NCBI RefSeq assembly: GCF_902459745.1
Contig: NZ_CABPSJ010000006.1
Location: 186,001-250,000 of the forward strand
Source: Pandoraea communis
Lineage (GTDB): Bacteria; Pseudomonadota; Gammaproteobacteria; Burkholderiales; Burkholderiaceae
Direction: 5' to 3'
DNA length: 64,000 nucleotides
In this document: piece by piece, positions 27,146 through 35,376 of the stretch
Layout: every line of letters starts with the position of its first letter
Numbering within the stretch: position 1 is the first letter of the stretch
The notes under the pieces: generated by a model
What the model was told of the DNA's origin: nothing
Database searches by the model: none
What the model saw: only the letters and a program-made list of their open reading frames with translations
Position numbers and translations under genes: made by a program

Positions 27146-27168
27146 ATTCAAGTTTCAGTGACTTGAAT
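27146..27168. promoter_or_regulatory. LysR operator candidate upstream of the Rieske operon
   Basis: ATTCAAGT (27146-27153) and ACTTGAAT (27161-27168) form a perfect 8-bp inverted repeat with a 7-base spacer in the 114-bp divergent region between the Rieske alpha gene and a LysR gene. Size, symmetry and position fit a LysR recognition site. Confidence 0.65.
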
Positions 27169-27219
27169 ACATGCGTCAAATTGATCTAAAATTCCACCAA
27201 CATAAGCCAGCCGAATATC

Positions 27220-28146
27220 ATGAACTCGATCGACGGTATAGACCTCAATCTGTTGCGCGTATTCAAAGCGATTGTGGAAGAGCGAAGCCTTACGCGAGCA
27301 GGGGAGCGCCTTTCGCTTTCGCAACCGGCAGTCAGCCACTGTCTCGGCAGGCTTCGCACACTCTTCGACGACCCACTATTTGTTCGCACTCGAACCGGGA
27401 TGCGGCCGACAGCTGCGGCATTGGAAATCGCGACCATCGTTTCGAAAGCAATGGAATCCGTTCAAGTTGCACTGCGGTATGCCGAACGATTCGAGCCGTT
27501 GGTCAGCAGCCGCACGTTTCGGCTTTCGATCTCCGATGCCGGTGAGCTCGCGTACCTACCGGCTATATGTGAGTTGTTGCGCCAGACTGCGCCGAATGTG
27601 CGTCTTGGCGTTTTCCCGCTGCCGGCCGATGAGATCGAGGAGGCATTGCGCTGCAGCAATATCGATTTCGCTGTAGGTAATCTGCCCGCACTGAAATCTC
27701 GCACCCGCAGCTTGCCGCTTTTCGACGAAACTTATGTTTGCATCACGCGAAAGCGGAAAGGTTTGCCGGGCGGAAGAACGATACGCCTTCACACTCTAAT
27801 GGAGGCCAGGCACGTACAAGTGTCGTCTGCGGAGCACAGTCACCACGCTATAGACGCCGCATTCGTGCAGCAAGGAGTGAAGCGCAATGTCGTATTGGAG
27901 GTGCCGCATTTCGTGGCTTTACCGGACGTTTTGGCGGCCACAGATTTGTATGCCACGGTTCCTCACCATCTCGCGGCAGTATTCGCGCAAGACAGCGCAC
28001 TGCGCATTTACGAGTTCCCCGTTGAACTACCCCACGCAGCTGTCACCCTGCACTGGCACGAAGGTTTCGAATCAGACGAAGCGAACGTTTGGATGAGGCG
28101 ATTGCTGACCGATGTCATTCAGGGGTTCGATAGAAGTTGGTCCTGA
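27220..28146 (+). CDS. LysR-family regulator (NahR-like)
   Basis: 308 residues with HTH IDLNLLRVFKAIVEERSLTR, then GERLSLSQPAVSHCLGRLRT, and an effector domain (SISDAGELAYLPAIC). Divergent from the Rieske operon with a palindrome between them, the usual layout for an activator of that operon. It is closely related to the LysR protein encoded at 22079. A degenerate third relative (N-terminus only) lies at 29874. Confidence 0.9.
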   Translation: MNSIDGIDLNLLRVFKAIVEERSLTRAGERLSLSQPAVSHCLGRLRTLFDDPLFVRTRTGMRPTAAALEIATIVSKAMESVQVALRYAERFEPLVSSRTFRLSISDAGELAYLPAICELLRQTAPNVRLGVFPLPADEIEEALRCSNIDFAVGNLPALKSRTRSLPLFDETYVCITRKRKGLPGGRTIRLHTLMEARHVQVSSAEHSHHAIDAAFVQQGVKRNVVLEVPHFVALPDVLAATDLYATVPHHLAAVFAQDSALRIYEFPVELPHAAVTLHWHEGFESDEANVWMRRLLTDVIQGFDRSWS

Positions 28147-28324
28147 CACACTTCGCGCCAAGTAGTCTTGGAAGTGTGGAAAATCTGAACGAATTTCCGG
28201 CGCTGCGGGTGAAAAATCACGAGATCGATATCGGTCGCTGGTCGCAACATGCCAATGTGAATCGATGAGAGCCCCCCAGCACCTCAAGGATCACGCTGGC
28301 GAAATTGCGACCAGCGTCTGACGC

Positions 28325-29449
28325 TTAAAACTTGTGTCGGATGCCTGCGAGCAGCGCGGTCTGCGTGTTCGTGCTGGAGGCCGCCGCGGCAAGGAAGAGT
28401 ACAGCGGTCGCTCGGGAGCCCGATGCCCTCACATAATTGACGTAGGCATAAACGTCTGTGCGCTTCGACAAATAATAGTCCGCGCCTAATTGCACTTGAT
28501 TCCAGTGAGACGACGCATCGATCCCGCCATAGTGTCCCATCGAGTAGACGTAGGCCGCCGAGATATCGAGTGCCGGAGAAATGTTGTAGACGGCGGTAAG
28601 ATCGAAGTTATCGAGATGCAGGCTGGTGCCGTCCAGATAGGAATATCGAACATCAGAGATGATGCCACCAAGACGCACCCGCCCAAACGCATTCTCCGCA
28701 CCGCCAGCGAATACGCGTTGCCGCTGTACGCCGACATTGGGCGACAGCGGGCTGGTATGAAACAACTGGAATGCGCCGCCTGAGTAGTCGTTACTGACCG
28801 CACCTGACGAGTTGGTCGTGCCCGGCTGATCAATGTTCAGGTAGGTCAATGCGTAGCGTTGCGAGCCCCAGGCGTAATTGATACCGGCGCTGTATGCGCG
28901 ATTCTGTGTGAAGTCGCCAGCTTTGTTGCTGAAAGCGTAGAGCGCTTCAAACTCCAGCCCCTTCCACTCAGGGCTCTTGTACTTTACCGAATTGCTGTAG
29001 CGGAAATTGCCCTCAATGTTGTCGTTGCTGCCTATGCTAGTGGCAAGCCCTGGCCCCATTGCATGAGGTTCGATTCGGTCGAGATAGTCCCACAGCACGT
29101 CATACTGGCGTCCGATCGTGATCGTGCCGTATTCTCGACTTGACAGCCCGACGAAAGCTTGCCGGCCGAACATTCTTCCGCCTTGACCCAGCGACCCCTG
29201 GTTGATGTCAAATCCGTTCTCCAGCGTTGCGATCGTGGATATGCCGCCACCCAGGTCCTCATTCACACGAAAACCGAGACGGTTGTTCTGATTCGCGCCA
29301 CTGACAAGCCGGACGTTGGAATGCCCACCCTCGTTATTGAAGTATCCAATCCCATCTGAAATCACCCCGTAAATCGTGACTGAGCTCTGTGCGAGCGCGG
29401 AAAATGAAACCCCCATCAGCAATGCAACAAATCCATACTTGAAGCGCAT
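28325..29449 (-). CDS. Gram-negative general porin
   Basis: Outer-membrane beta-barrel of the Burkholderiales OmpC-like family. From ATG 29449 (the frame begins with TTG 29458) the product has a signal peptide (RFKYGFVALLMGVSFSALAQ), mature start SSVTIYGVISDGIGYF, then GRQAFVGLSSREYGTITIGRQYD and the terminal F (GIRHKF) needed for barrel assembly. At the end of the catabolic island it probably admits the substrate. Its control region is AT-rich with a run of A's near the start. Confidence 0.92.
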   Translation of the reverse strand: MRFKYGFVALLMGVSFSALAQSSVTIYGVISDGIGYFNNEGGHSNVRLVSGANQNNRLGFRVNEDLGGGISTIATLENGFDINQGSLGQGGRMFGRQAFVGLSSREYGTITIGRQYDVLWDYLDRIEPHAMGPGLATSIGSNDNIEGNFRYSNSVKYKSPEWKGLEFEALYAFSNKAGDFTQNRAYSAGINYAWGSQRYALTYLNIDQPGTTNSSGAVSNDYSGGAFQLFHTSPLSPNVGVQRQRVFAGGAENAFGRVRLGGIISDVRYSYLDGTSLHLDNFDLTAVYNISPALDISAAYVYSMGHYGGIDASSHWNQVQLGADYYLSKRTDVYAYVNYVRASGSRATAVLFLAAAASSTNTQTALLAGIRHKF

Positions 29450-30048
29450 ATCCAACACCTATTTTGTGGTTAGAAAAAAAATGCGAATGGCCTTCATTTG
29501 TGGCCTTTTATATGATATGCAGTACTAATTATTTGCTTATTATTTCGACCGTGAGCAATTGAGAGTGTGCAACAAATTCGGCAAGAATTCGGCATCTACC
29601 CACGGGAAATCGATGGGCTGATTGAACAGGAATTTGCCTCGCAAAAAGGCGACAATCCCGGCCTCGAGCGAATGCTGAGTCACGCTGCCGCGCCTACTCC
29701 GCGATCAATAAAAAGCAACTCCAGGTCGGCTTAGGCCCTTGACACCCGACATGTCGGCTCGGCCATGGTCGCAATGTGGCTACTCTCGCCATGTCGGCGA
29801 ATCATTTCGATGGAGTCTAGAAATGGGGGGAATATCCGTCAAATGCGTCGTAAATGCCGATACCATAAGTCAAATGAATATCATCGGCATCGACATGAAT
29901 TTATTTCGCGTCTTCTTGCTCGGTGCTCGACGAGTGCGGAATTTCACGCAAAGTGGATCCGAGGTAGCTAGGGACGTTGTGTCCGAGGGAACAATGTTCA
30001 ACTGCATCGGGGATGCGGACAAAATCTTGGACTACTTGGAGGTAGTTC
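29450..30048. other. decayed sequence between porin and transposase remnant
   Basis: No intact gene. A plus-strand open stretch at about 29568-29733 encodes FGIYPREIDGLIEQEFA and looks like a broken gene of unknown family. At 29874 a frame opens with MNIIGIDMNLFRVFLLGARR and VRNFTQSGSEVA, recognisably the first 25 codons of a LysR gene like that at 27220, before losing similarity. Confidence 0.55.
29874..29993 (+). pseudogene. LysR N-terminal remnant
   Basis: Codons from ATG 29874 give IDMNLFRVF, then RNFTQSGSEVA, aligning with IDLNLLRVF and RSLTRAGERLS of the LysR gene at 27220. The HTH is lost after about 35 codons. It suggests a partial duplication of the regulator, or the remains of another catabolic operon, at the island edge. 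Confidence 0.5.
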
Positions 30049-30222
30049 ATGTACACATACGAAGAGCACATCCGCGCCGTCAGGCTCTACATCAAGATAG
30101 GAAAGCGAGTCGCGGCGAGACTCGACCGCGGCGGCGAGGCACCGGGCGCCTTTGCGGCGATGTTTCGTCTCGTAACGGGAACCACGCCGAGCTCGTATTT
30201 CAGATTGTCCGAATTGGCGTAG
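30049..30222 (+). pseudogene. IS3-type OrfA start fused to an unrelated tail
   Basis: ATG 30049 follows TTGGAGG. The first 25 residues (YTYEEHIRAVRLYIKIGKRV) are a typical IS3-family OrfA beginning. From about residue 34 the frame continues as GAFAAMFRLVTGTTPSSYF, which resembles the second helix-turn-helix of an AraC-family regulator. The result is a 57-codon open frame made of two fragments. Confidence 0.6.
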
Positions 30223-30319
30223 GGCATGTCCTGACTTGCAGCGCAACACGCGCCTTACTTGCGTAACGTGAGACCTGAGCGCCAAAACTCGGGCGCACCT
30301 GATTCAAGAGGGATACGCA

Positions 30320-31227
30320 ATGGGACGTCAAAACGTGGCGTTTCTTTCAGAGGGCGCGCTTCTGCGCGGCTGATTCTATCTGCCCATTCAATCGCGGCGT
30401 GCGGGTGAACACCCGGCCATCGTGATGGCGCACGGGTTCTCGGCGGTAAAGGGGCAATATCTCGATCGTTATGCTGAGGCGTTCGCTGGCGCACGTTTTG
30501 CTGTGCTCGTCTACGGCCATCGCAATTTCGGTGACGGCGAAGGGATACCGCGCCAGGAAGTTGATCCGGCGTTGCAGAAACGGTGCTATCGCGACGCGAT
30601 TACCTACGTCTCGACTCGGGCAGACGTGGACGGCACACGCATAGGGATCTGGGGTTCAAGTTTCAGCGGTGGCAATGTGCTTGAGGTTGCGGCGGTCGAT
30701 CGCCGAGTGAAATGTGTGGTTTCGCAGCTGCCGCAGATCAATCTGTATCAATCGGCATTGCGTCGGACACGCGCAGATCACGTTACCGCGTTGTTAGGGC
30801 GTTCGAGGCGGACCGCGCGCAATGCTTCGTCGGGGGGCACCCCAGACATCTTGCCTGCGACGAGTGTCGATCCTGCAGAGCCACGCGCGATGGCGGGAGC
30901 CGACAGCCACGCATTTTATGCAGGCACAGCAGCGTTCGCGCCGCAGTGGCGAAACGAGGTGACGTTGCGCAGCGCAGAGCGATCGCGCGAAAACGAACCT
31001 GCGGAGTACATCACACGCATCTCCCCGACGCCGCTGTTGATGATCGAGGCCGACGCAGGCACGTTGACGGCCACCGATCTGTGCCTGCGTGCGTATGAGG
31101 ATGCGCTACCACCCAAACAACTTGCGATGATTTCACGAGGCACTTTACGCTCTATGCGAAACACTTCGAGGTGACGAGCCAGTGTGCTATGGAGTGGTTC
31201 GTTCGCCATCTATCTTTCGATGAATGA
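30320..31227 (+). pseudogene. alpha/beta hydrolase gene with stop and frameshift
   Basis: The intact product would be a dienelactone-hydrolase/acyl-peptidase-like alpha/beta hydrolase of about 300 residues. ATG 30320 (upstream AGAGGG) gives GRQNVAFLSEGALLRG, then TGA at 30371 where FYLP follows, probably a former Trp codon. The frame continues with AIVMAHGFSAVKGQYL, the nucleophile elbow GIWGSSFSGGN and TPLLMIEADAGT. Near 31135 it shifts; the true ending (HFTLYAKHFEVTSQCAMEWF) is in another frame to TGA 31225. It could once have served the adjacent aromatic pathway. Confidence 0.8.
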
Positions 31228-31507
31228 CGCAATCAACCCGCATATTCGAAGTGTTTTTCAATCGATTGGCCTGACTGTTTGCCCTGAGACACTTGGCGGG
31301 CGCTTGAGCGCGAACAAGGTAGGTCTGCTGCCGGTTGGTTGCAGTCCGCCCTCCGTTGGACGCTTCCTACTGAAAACGGACACATACAACGTGAGGCCAG
31401 ACGTCCGCTTCGGGCCGTAAGCGGCCGAAGGACTACGGCCGCCATCGGCCTGAAGCGGATGCCCGGAGCCGTGCCTCAAACGCATAGCGCGCGGTGACCT
31501 GACGGAT
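31228..31507. other. non-coding stretch before the IS
   Basis: No gene is recognised; open frames here lack ribosome binding sites and motifs. It contains a palindromic CGCTTCGGGCC/GGCCGAAG region near 31408-31430. Confidence 0.35.
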
Positions 31508-31526
31508 ATTTTCGTACCACGGGTGT

Positions 31527-32378
31527 CTAGAGAATCACAGCCCCGGTGGTTGAACTACATTCGCTAACCCGACGGAATTCAGCCGGGGTCAGGTACTGCA
31601 AACTCGAATGCGGGCGCACTTCGTTGTAGTGAGTGCGCCAGTCCTCGATCACGATCTTCGCCTCGATCCGATTGCGAAACCACTCCATCGCCAAACATTC
31701 ATCACGAAATTTTCCGTTGAAACTCTCGTTGGTGCCGTTCTGCCATGGTTTGCCGGGGTCAATCAGTGCCGTCTCAATCTGCTCCTGGACTGCCCATTTC
31801 AACAGCGCTGTGCTGACAAACTCCGGCCCGTTGTCTGAGCGCAGATAACGTGGCGCGCCGTGCACGCTAATTAACCGGCTCAGCACTTCAATGACTCGAC
31901 GCGAGCGAATCGATCCCGCCACATCAATCGCCAGGCACTCCCGCGTATATTCATCGACCACCGTCAGGCATTTAACTTGCTGGCCGTTCGCACAGGCATC
32001 GAATACGAAGTCATAGCACCAGACCGAGTTGCGGGTTGCTGGCGCATGGGGTCTTGGACGACTGCCTGCCACGCGGCGTCTACGACGTTTCATTGGTACT
32101 TGCAGGCCGGCCTGCGCCCAGAGCGAAGCACAACGGTCTCGACCGACCACGATGCCTTCACGCCCGAGCAATACTCGAATGCGACGCGAACCGAAGCGCG
32201 GGAATTGCCCCGACAATGCTCGCATCGCATCGATCACTGGCGCGTTCTTGCTCGGCATCTTGAGCTCGTAACCCAAGCTCGAACGGCTGACCTGCATCAG
32301 CGTGCACGCTCGCCGTTGGCTCAAGCCCCTTGCCATCGCAAACCGGGCTTGCTCACAGCGAGCCTGCACGCTCACCAC
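31527..32378 (-). CDS. IS3-family transposase OrfB (DDE catalytic part)
   Basis: Catalytic transposase half, 283 residues. It has the HTH_21-type start (ARGLSQRRACTLMQVSRSSL) and the rve core with acidic residues in WCYDFVFDAC, YLRSDNGPEF and GTNESFNGKFRDECL, and ends YNEVRPHSSLQYLTPAEF. It is made by -1 frameshift from orfA; its own first codon is a GTG inside the heptamer. The frame is intact. Confidence 0.92.
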   Translation of the reverse strand: MVSVQARCEQARFAMARGLSQRRACTLMQVSRSSLGYELKMPSKNAPVIDAMRALSGQFPRFGSRRIRVLLGREGIVVGRDRCASLWAQAGLQVPMKRRRRRVAGSRPRPHAPATRNSVWCYDFVFDACANGQQVKCLTVVDEYTRECLAIDVAGSIRSRRVIEVLSRLISVHGAPRYLRSDNGPEFVSTALLKWAVQEQIETALIDPGKPWQNGTNESFNGKFRDECLAMEWFRNRIEAKIVIEDWRTHYNEVRPHSSLQYLTPAEFRRVSECSSTTGAVIL

Positions 32379-32635
32379 TTTTTTGCGCCGATCTCCTTCA
32401 GGACTTGGATATCGAGCGCCTGGTCGGCGACCAGCTTCTTCAGTCGGACGTTCTCCGCTTCGAGTGCCATGAGGCGCTTGATGTCATCGCTGACCATCTC
32501 ACCGAAGCGCTTTCGCCAAGCGTAAATCGACGCCTCGCTCACGCCGTGGCGCTTGGCCACCTCAGGCACTGTGTCTCGATCTGCCTCGCGCAGTATCCGC
32601 ACAATCTGTTCGTCGCTGTACCGGCTTTTCTTCAT
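32372..32635 (-). CDS. IS3-family transposase OrfA
   Basis: 87-residue DNA-binding part: KKSRYSDEQIVRILREADRD, HGVSEASIYAWRKRFGEM, then a short leucine-rich coiled coil (LMALEAENVRLKKLVADQAL). The last codons (GCA AAA AAG TGG TGA) contain the slippery heptamer that shifts ribosomes into orfB. The opening and length are those of the IS407 group. Confidence 0.92.
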   Translation of the reverse strand: MKKSRYSDEQIVRILREADRDTVPEVAKRHGVSEASIYAWRKRFGEMVSDDIKRLMALEAENVRLKKLVADQALDIQVLKEIGAKKW

Positions 32636-32692
32636 ACCAACTCCTCATCTGAGCTGAGGAGCCATTATCTCTAGATTTCTTTGGTACGAAAT

Positions 32693-32883
32693 TTCACGGA
32701 CAGGTCAGGTGCGCGAGCAACGCGCGTCGGCAGGGTTTGTCGGTGCCACCGCGCCAAGGGGTTGCCCTCGCCACGTCCATTCCAGGTGGACCGCGTAGCC
32801 GTTGAAGTCCGTGTAACGGGTGAGCAGGTGATGCTCGTAGGCGTAAGTGCGGACGTGATCGAGCGCATCGCGCTGCGCGTCCA
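32693..32883. other. unassigned coding-like scrap between IS and integrase remnant
   Basis: On the minus strand one frame reads DALDHVRTYAYEHHLLTRYT, then DFNGYAVHLEWTWRGQPLGA. It looks protein-coding but has no start or end here and I cannot name a family. It replaces the N-terminal half of the second integrase. Confidence 0.35.
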
Positions 32884-33524
32884 GTGCAGTCCGCGTATTT
32901 GCAGGTCTTGCTTATCACCGGCGCGCGCCGGGAGGAACTCGCTGCCCTGCGCTGGGAAAATGTCGACTTCCAGTGGCGAAGTCTTCAGATCGCAGACAAG
33001 ATCGAAACCGGGCGTGTAATTCCCCTCACGCCCTTTCTGGCCTCCCTATTGCTCAATCTGAAGCAACTCAATGAAACGCCACCGAGCAAACGCCGCCTGC
33101 GCAGCCTGGAAGAACGCGGACAGAAATGGGAGCCATCCCCTGGGTGTTTCACAGCCTCAATTCGGGGAAGGGACGGATTGCCGAACCGCGCTACGCGCAC
33201 AACCAGGCTATCGAATCCGCCGGTCTGCCTCATGTAACGCTACACGGCCCGCGCCGATCCTTCGGCACACTATCCGAATGGTGCTAGGTTCCCGTAGGCG
33301 TCGTGGCACAGATTCAGGGGCACAAGCCGTCAGCGCTGGCTGAAAAGCACTATAGACGCAGGCCGCTCGACATGTTACGAATGTGGCATGACAAGATTGA
33401 GTTTTGGATGCTGGCGCAAGCGGGAATTGAGCCTCCCCAAGCAACAACAGCGACCGAGGAAGCCCACTTTAGCACTGCACAGCAAACCATCTCGAATCAA
33501 ATCGCATCACCTCGTGCTTACTAA
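32884..33524 (+). pseudogene. 3' half of a second P4-type integrase, frameshifted
   Basis: Closely matches the C-terminal half of the integrase at 3361: ITGARREELAALRWENVDFQ, DKIETGRVIPLTPFLA and AQIQGHKPSALAEKHYRRRP, down to the Tyr nucleophile. A one-base deletion near 33138 (cccatCCCCtggg against tcgCCCtggg in the first gene) shifts the frame, and a TAG replaces the Glu codon near 33285. The N-terminal arm-binding part is missing. Two related integrases about 29 kb apart suggest two elements of one family were once in tandem. Confidence 0.88.
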
Positions 33525-33677
33525 CAACTGAAGCAGGTCGGCGAGCCATTTCTCGTTCGGTGTCGCTGCGCCGAAGTCACGATTGACGATGTTCTCTGGT
33601 GCCAGCCCGATCTCGCGCACATAAGAGCCGCATCGGCGTCGTTTCGGCGCGGCAACCGCCAATCGCTCCTGCTTCAT
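33507..33677 (-). pseudogene. IS3-type OrfB fragment
   Basis: ATG 33677 on the minus strand opens KQERLAVAAPKRRRCGSYVR, then ENIVNRDFGAATPNEKWLAD, the linker between the HTH and rve domains of an IS3-family OrfB. It runs out of similarity after about 50 codons and overlaps the end of the integrase remnant. It differs from both complete IS elements in the window. Confidence 0.6.
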
Positions 33678-33687
33678 CAAACCAGAC

Positions 33688-34476
33688 TCAACTTACCGAG
33701 TTAACCTGGGCCTCGCGCAATGCAATCCTAATGTCCTCAGCCTCACCCGGCCGAGCGACGAAATGAGTGCGCCTCGACGGAATCTCGTCGAAGATATTTT
33801 CGGAGGCAGTGTAGTAGTACGTCGCAAGGGAGCGCCGGGAGCGGTTCGACGGGCAGCTCAGCGGATCAGGGTGACCATGAAACGAACAGTCGTCCGTCGC
33901 AAAAATAACGCATCGGTTCATCACGGGTGCGACCTTCTGCACACAGCGCTGCATGTCGCGGCTCCACAACTCCAGGTCCCCACCAAACCCGGACTCCCAG
34001 CCTTCGTTCAGATACAGGATGACATTCAACCTTCGGAGCAAAGAAAGGCGCTTATGGATGCGGAAATCGCGGTGAATTCCCAGTTTCCCGCCGGGCAATA
34101 TTTCATGGAAACCACCCCCTTCGAAGTACGGATCTCCAAGGACACCCGAAATACCCGACACGGCGCCGAGAAACTCCAGAAATGGCGCCGAATTCAATAA
34201 CTGAAAAAACTGCCGGCAAAAAGAACTGCAATTTTCTGGCGAGTACTGTCTTTTCAAACTGCCACGGTAACCAATGTCATAAAGATAATGATCTACCTCG
34301 GCGGAGGGAAATTCCCGGCACAAGCGCGCTACGATGTCCGGCGGGAAAAGATCGTCCACCACAACATGCGGATAAGGTGTGGCGAGCTGATAGGCATCCG
34401 CCAACGGCGTGCCATAGTCACGCGCTCCCTGGATGTCCAGACGGAACCCATCAAGATATGTCACGGGCAAATACAT
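33688..34476 (-). CDS. 2OG-Fe(II) oxygenase (prolyl-4-hydroxylase-like)
   Basis: Probable hydroxylase using 2-oxoglutarate and Fe(II). The double-stranded beta-helix ligands are H-x-D in LGIHRDFRIHK and the distal His in DCSFHGHPDPL, with the later RRSLATYYYT carrying the 2OG-binding basic residue. The N-terminal PYPHVVVDDLFPPDIVARL is the usual opening of this family, often found on glycan or small-molecule loci. ATG 34476 is preferred (GAGG upstream) over GTG 34488. It is the last gene of the 39.6-33.7 kb biosynthetic operon. Confidence 0.82.
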   Translation of the reverse strand: MYLPVTYLDGFRLDIQGARDYGTPLADAYQLATPYPHVVVDDLFPPDIVARLCREFPSAEVDHYLYDIGYRGSLKRQYSPENCSSFCRQFFQLLNSAPFLEFLGAVSGISGVLGDPYFEGGGFHEILPGGKLGIHRDFRIHKRLSLLRRLNVILYLNEGWESGFGGDLELWSRDMQRCVQKVAPVMNRCVIFATDDCSFHGHPDPLSCPSNRSRRSLATYYYTASENIFDEIPSRRTHFVARPGEAEDIRIALREAQVNSVS

Positions 34477-34491
34477 CAAGGGCCTCACGTG

Positions 34492-35376
34492 TTACAAGAA
34501 TTTGAATAGAAAGCGGCTTCCCGGCCAGCTTCGCCAACGCTCAATACGCTTGGCTCTGCGCAGAAGCCGGGCAAGGCGTACAGGCAAGTCGCTACGGATG
34601 AACGGGCCAACCGTCTGAGCTCGGAACCGTAAACGTCGGACGACCTCCCGGTCCACATACGCCTCCTCCTCCCAATACTGATGATCGCGCCATCGGCAGC
34701 GTAATAGCATCGCCTGCCAGCGTGTGAATGGCCTAAGTGTGCTGCTACGCCCGAGGGAGGCATTCCGCCCATGCCGTCGGATAAGTTGCAAAGGCTGCGG
34801 GTCGATCTGACGTGCATCCAACGCCAGGGCCAGCGCATGGATCCACACGTCATGACTGATCTGGTCGGGCAGCGGCTGGGCCAGCGTGGCCAAAGGCCTC
34901 CTGATCACCGTCAGCGATCCGGTAACGAATCTCTCCGGCGCATACAAGGCCTTTACCTGTCCAAGCTTGCATGCGCCTTGCCATATCAGATTCTCGTCCA
35001 CCAGTTTCCCGTCATGGATCACCAGCAGAACATCGTCCCGGGACTCCATTTTTTGCACCACAGATGCAATTTTCTCCGGAAACCAGACATCGTCCTGGTC
35101 ACAGAAAAACAGAATCTCTCCTTGCGCCATTTCCAGACAGCAACCGAAATTCCGGGAATAGCCCAGATTTTTTTCATTCCGCTGCATCCGTACGGCAAAG
35201 GGAGCGCACGCTGCATAGCGTTCCAGTATGTGCCAACTGGCATCCGTGGATGCGTCATCGCACACAACCAGCTCATCGGGCAACATCGACTGCGCAGCAA
35301 GGCTTTCCAACTGCTGCGACAGGAACGCTTCTCCGTTGAAAACGGCGAGCAGCACCGAAATACGGGGGCGTGTCAT
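34492..35376 (-). CDS. family 2 glycosyltransferase
   Basis: Transfers a sugar from a nucleotide donor. From ATG 35376 it has 294 residues, a GT-A fold with ISVLLAVFNGEAFLSQQLES, VVCDDASTDASW and the metal-binding DQDDVWFPEK, plus VTGSLTVIRRPLA and DQISHDVWIHALALAL typical of rhamnosyl-type GT2 enzymes. The start overlaps the stop of the nucleotidyltransferase gene (ATGA); the longer frame to 35475 is rejected. The C-terminus is basic with no membrane segment. In this operon it may glycosylate the small product or attach it to a glycan. Confidence 0.87.
   Translation of the reverse strand: MTRPRISVLLAVFNGEAFLSQQLESLAAQSMLPDELVVCDDASTDASWHILERYAACAPFAVRMQRNEKNLGYSRNFGCCLEMAQGEILFFCDQDDVWFPEKIASVVQKMESRDDVLLVIHDGKLVDENLIWQGACKLGQVKALYAPERFVTGSLTVIRRPLATLAQPLPDQISHDVWIHALALALDARQIDPQPLQLIRRHGRNASLGRSSTLRPFTRWQAMLLRCRWRDHQYWEEEAYVDREVVRRLRFRAQTVGPFIRSDLPVRLARLLRRAKRIERWRSWPGSRFLFKFL

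Larger units (their letters stand above)
31508..32692 (-). mobile_element. IS3-family insertion sequence, IS407-like
   Basis: An element of about 1.18 kb with inverted ends sharing TTTCGTACCA and, further in, TCTAGAGA. The left end reads TTTTCGTACCAC from about 31510 and the right end is its complement near 32690. It carries intact orfA and orfB on the minus strand with an A-AAAAAG slippery heptamer (minus strand of 32378-32384). It adjoins the broken second integrase and probably took part in truncating it. Confidence 0.8.
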
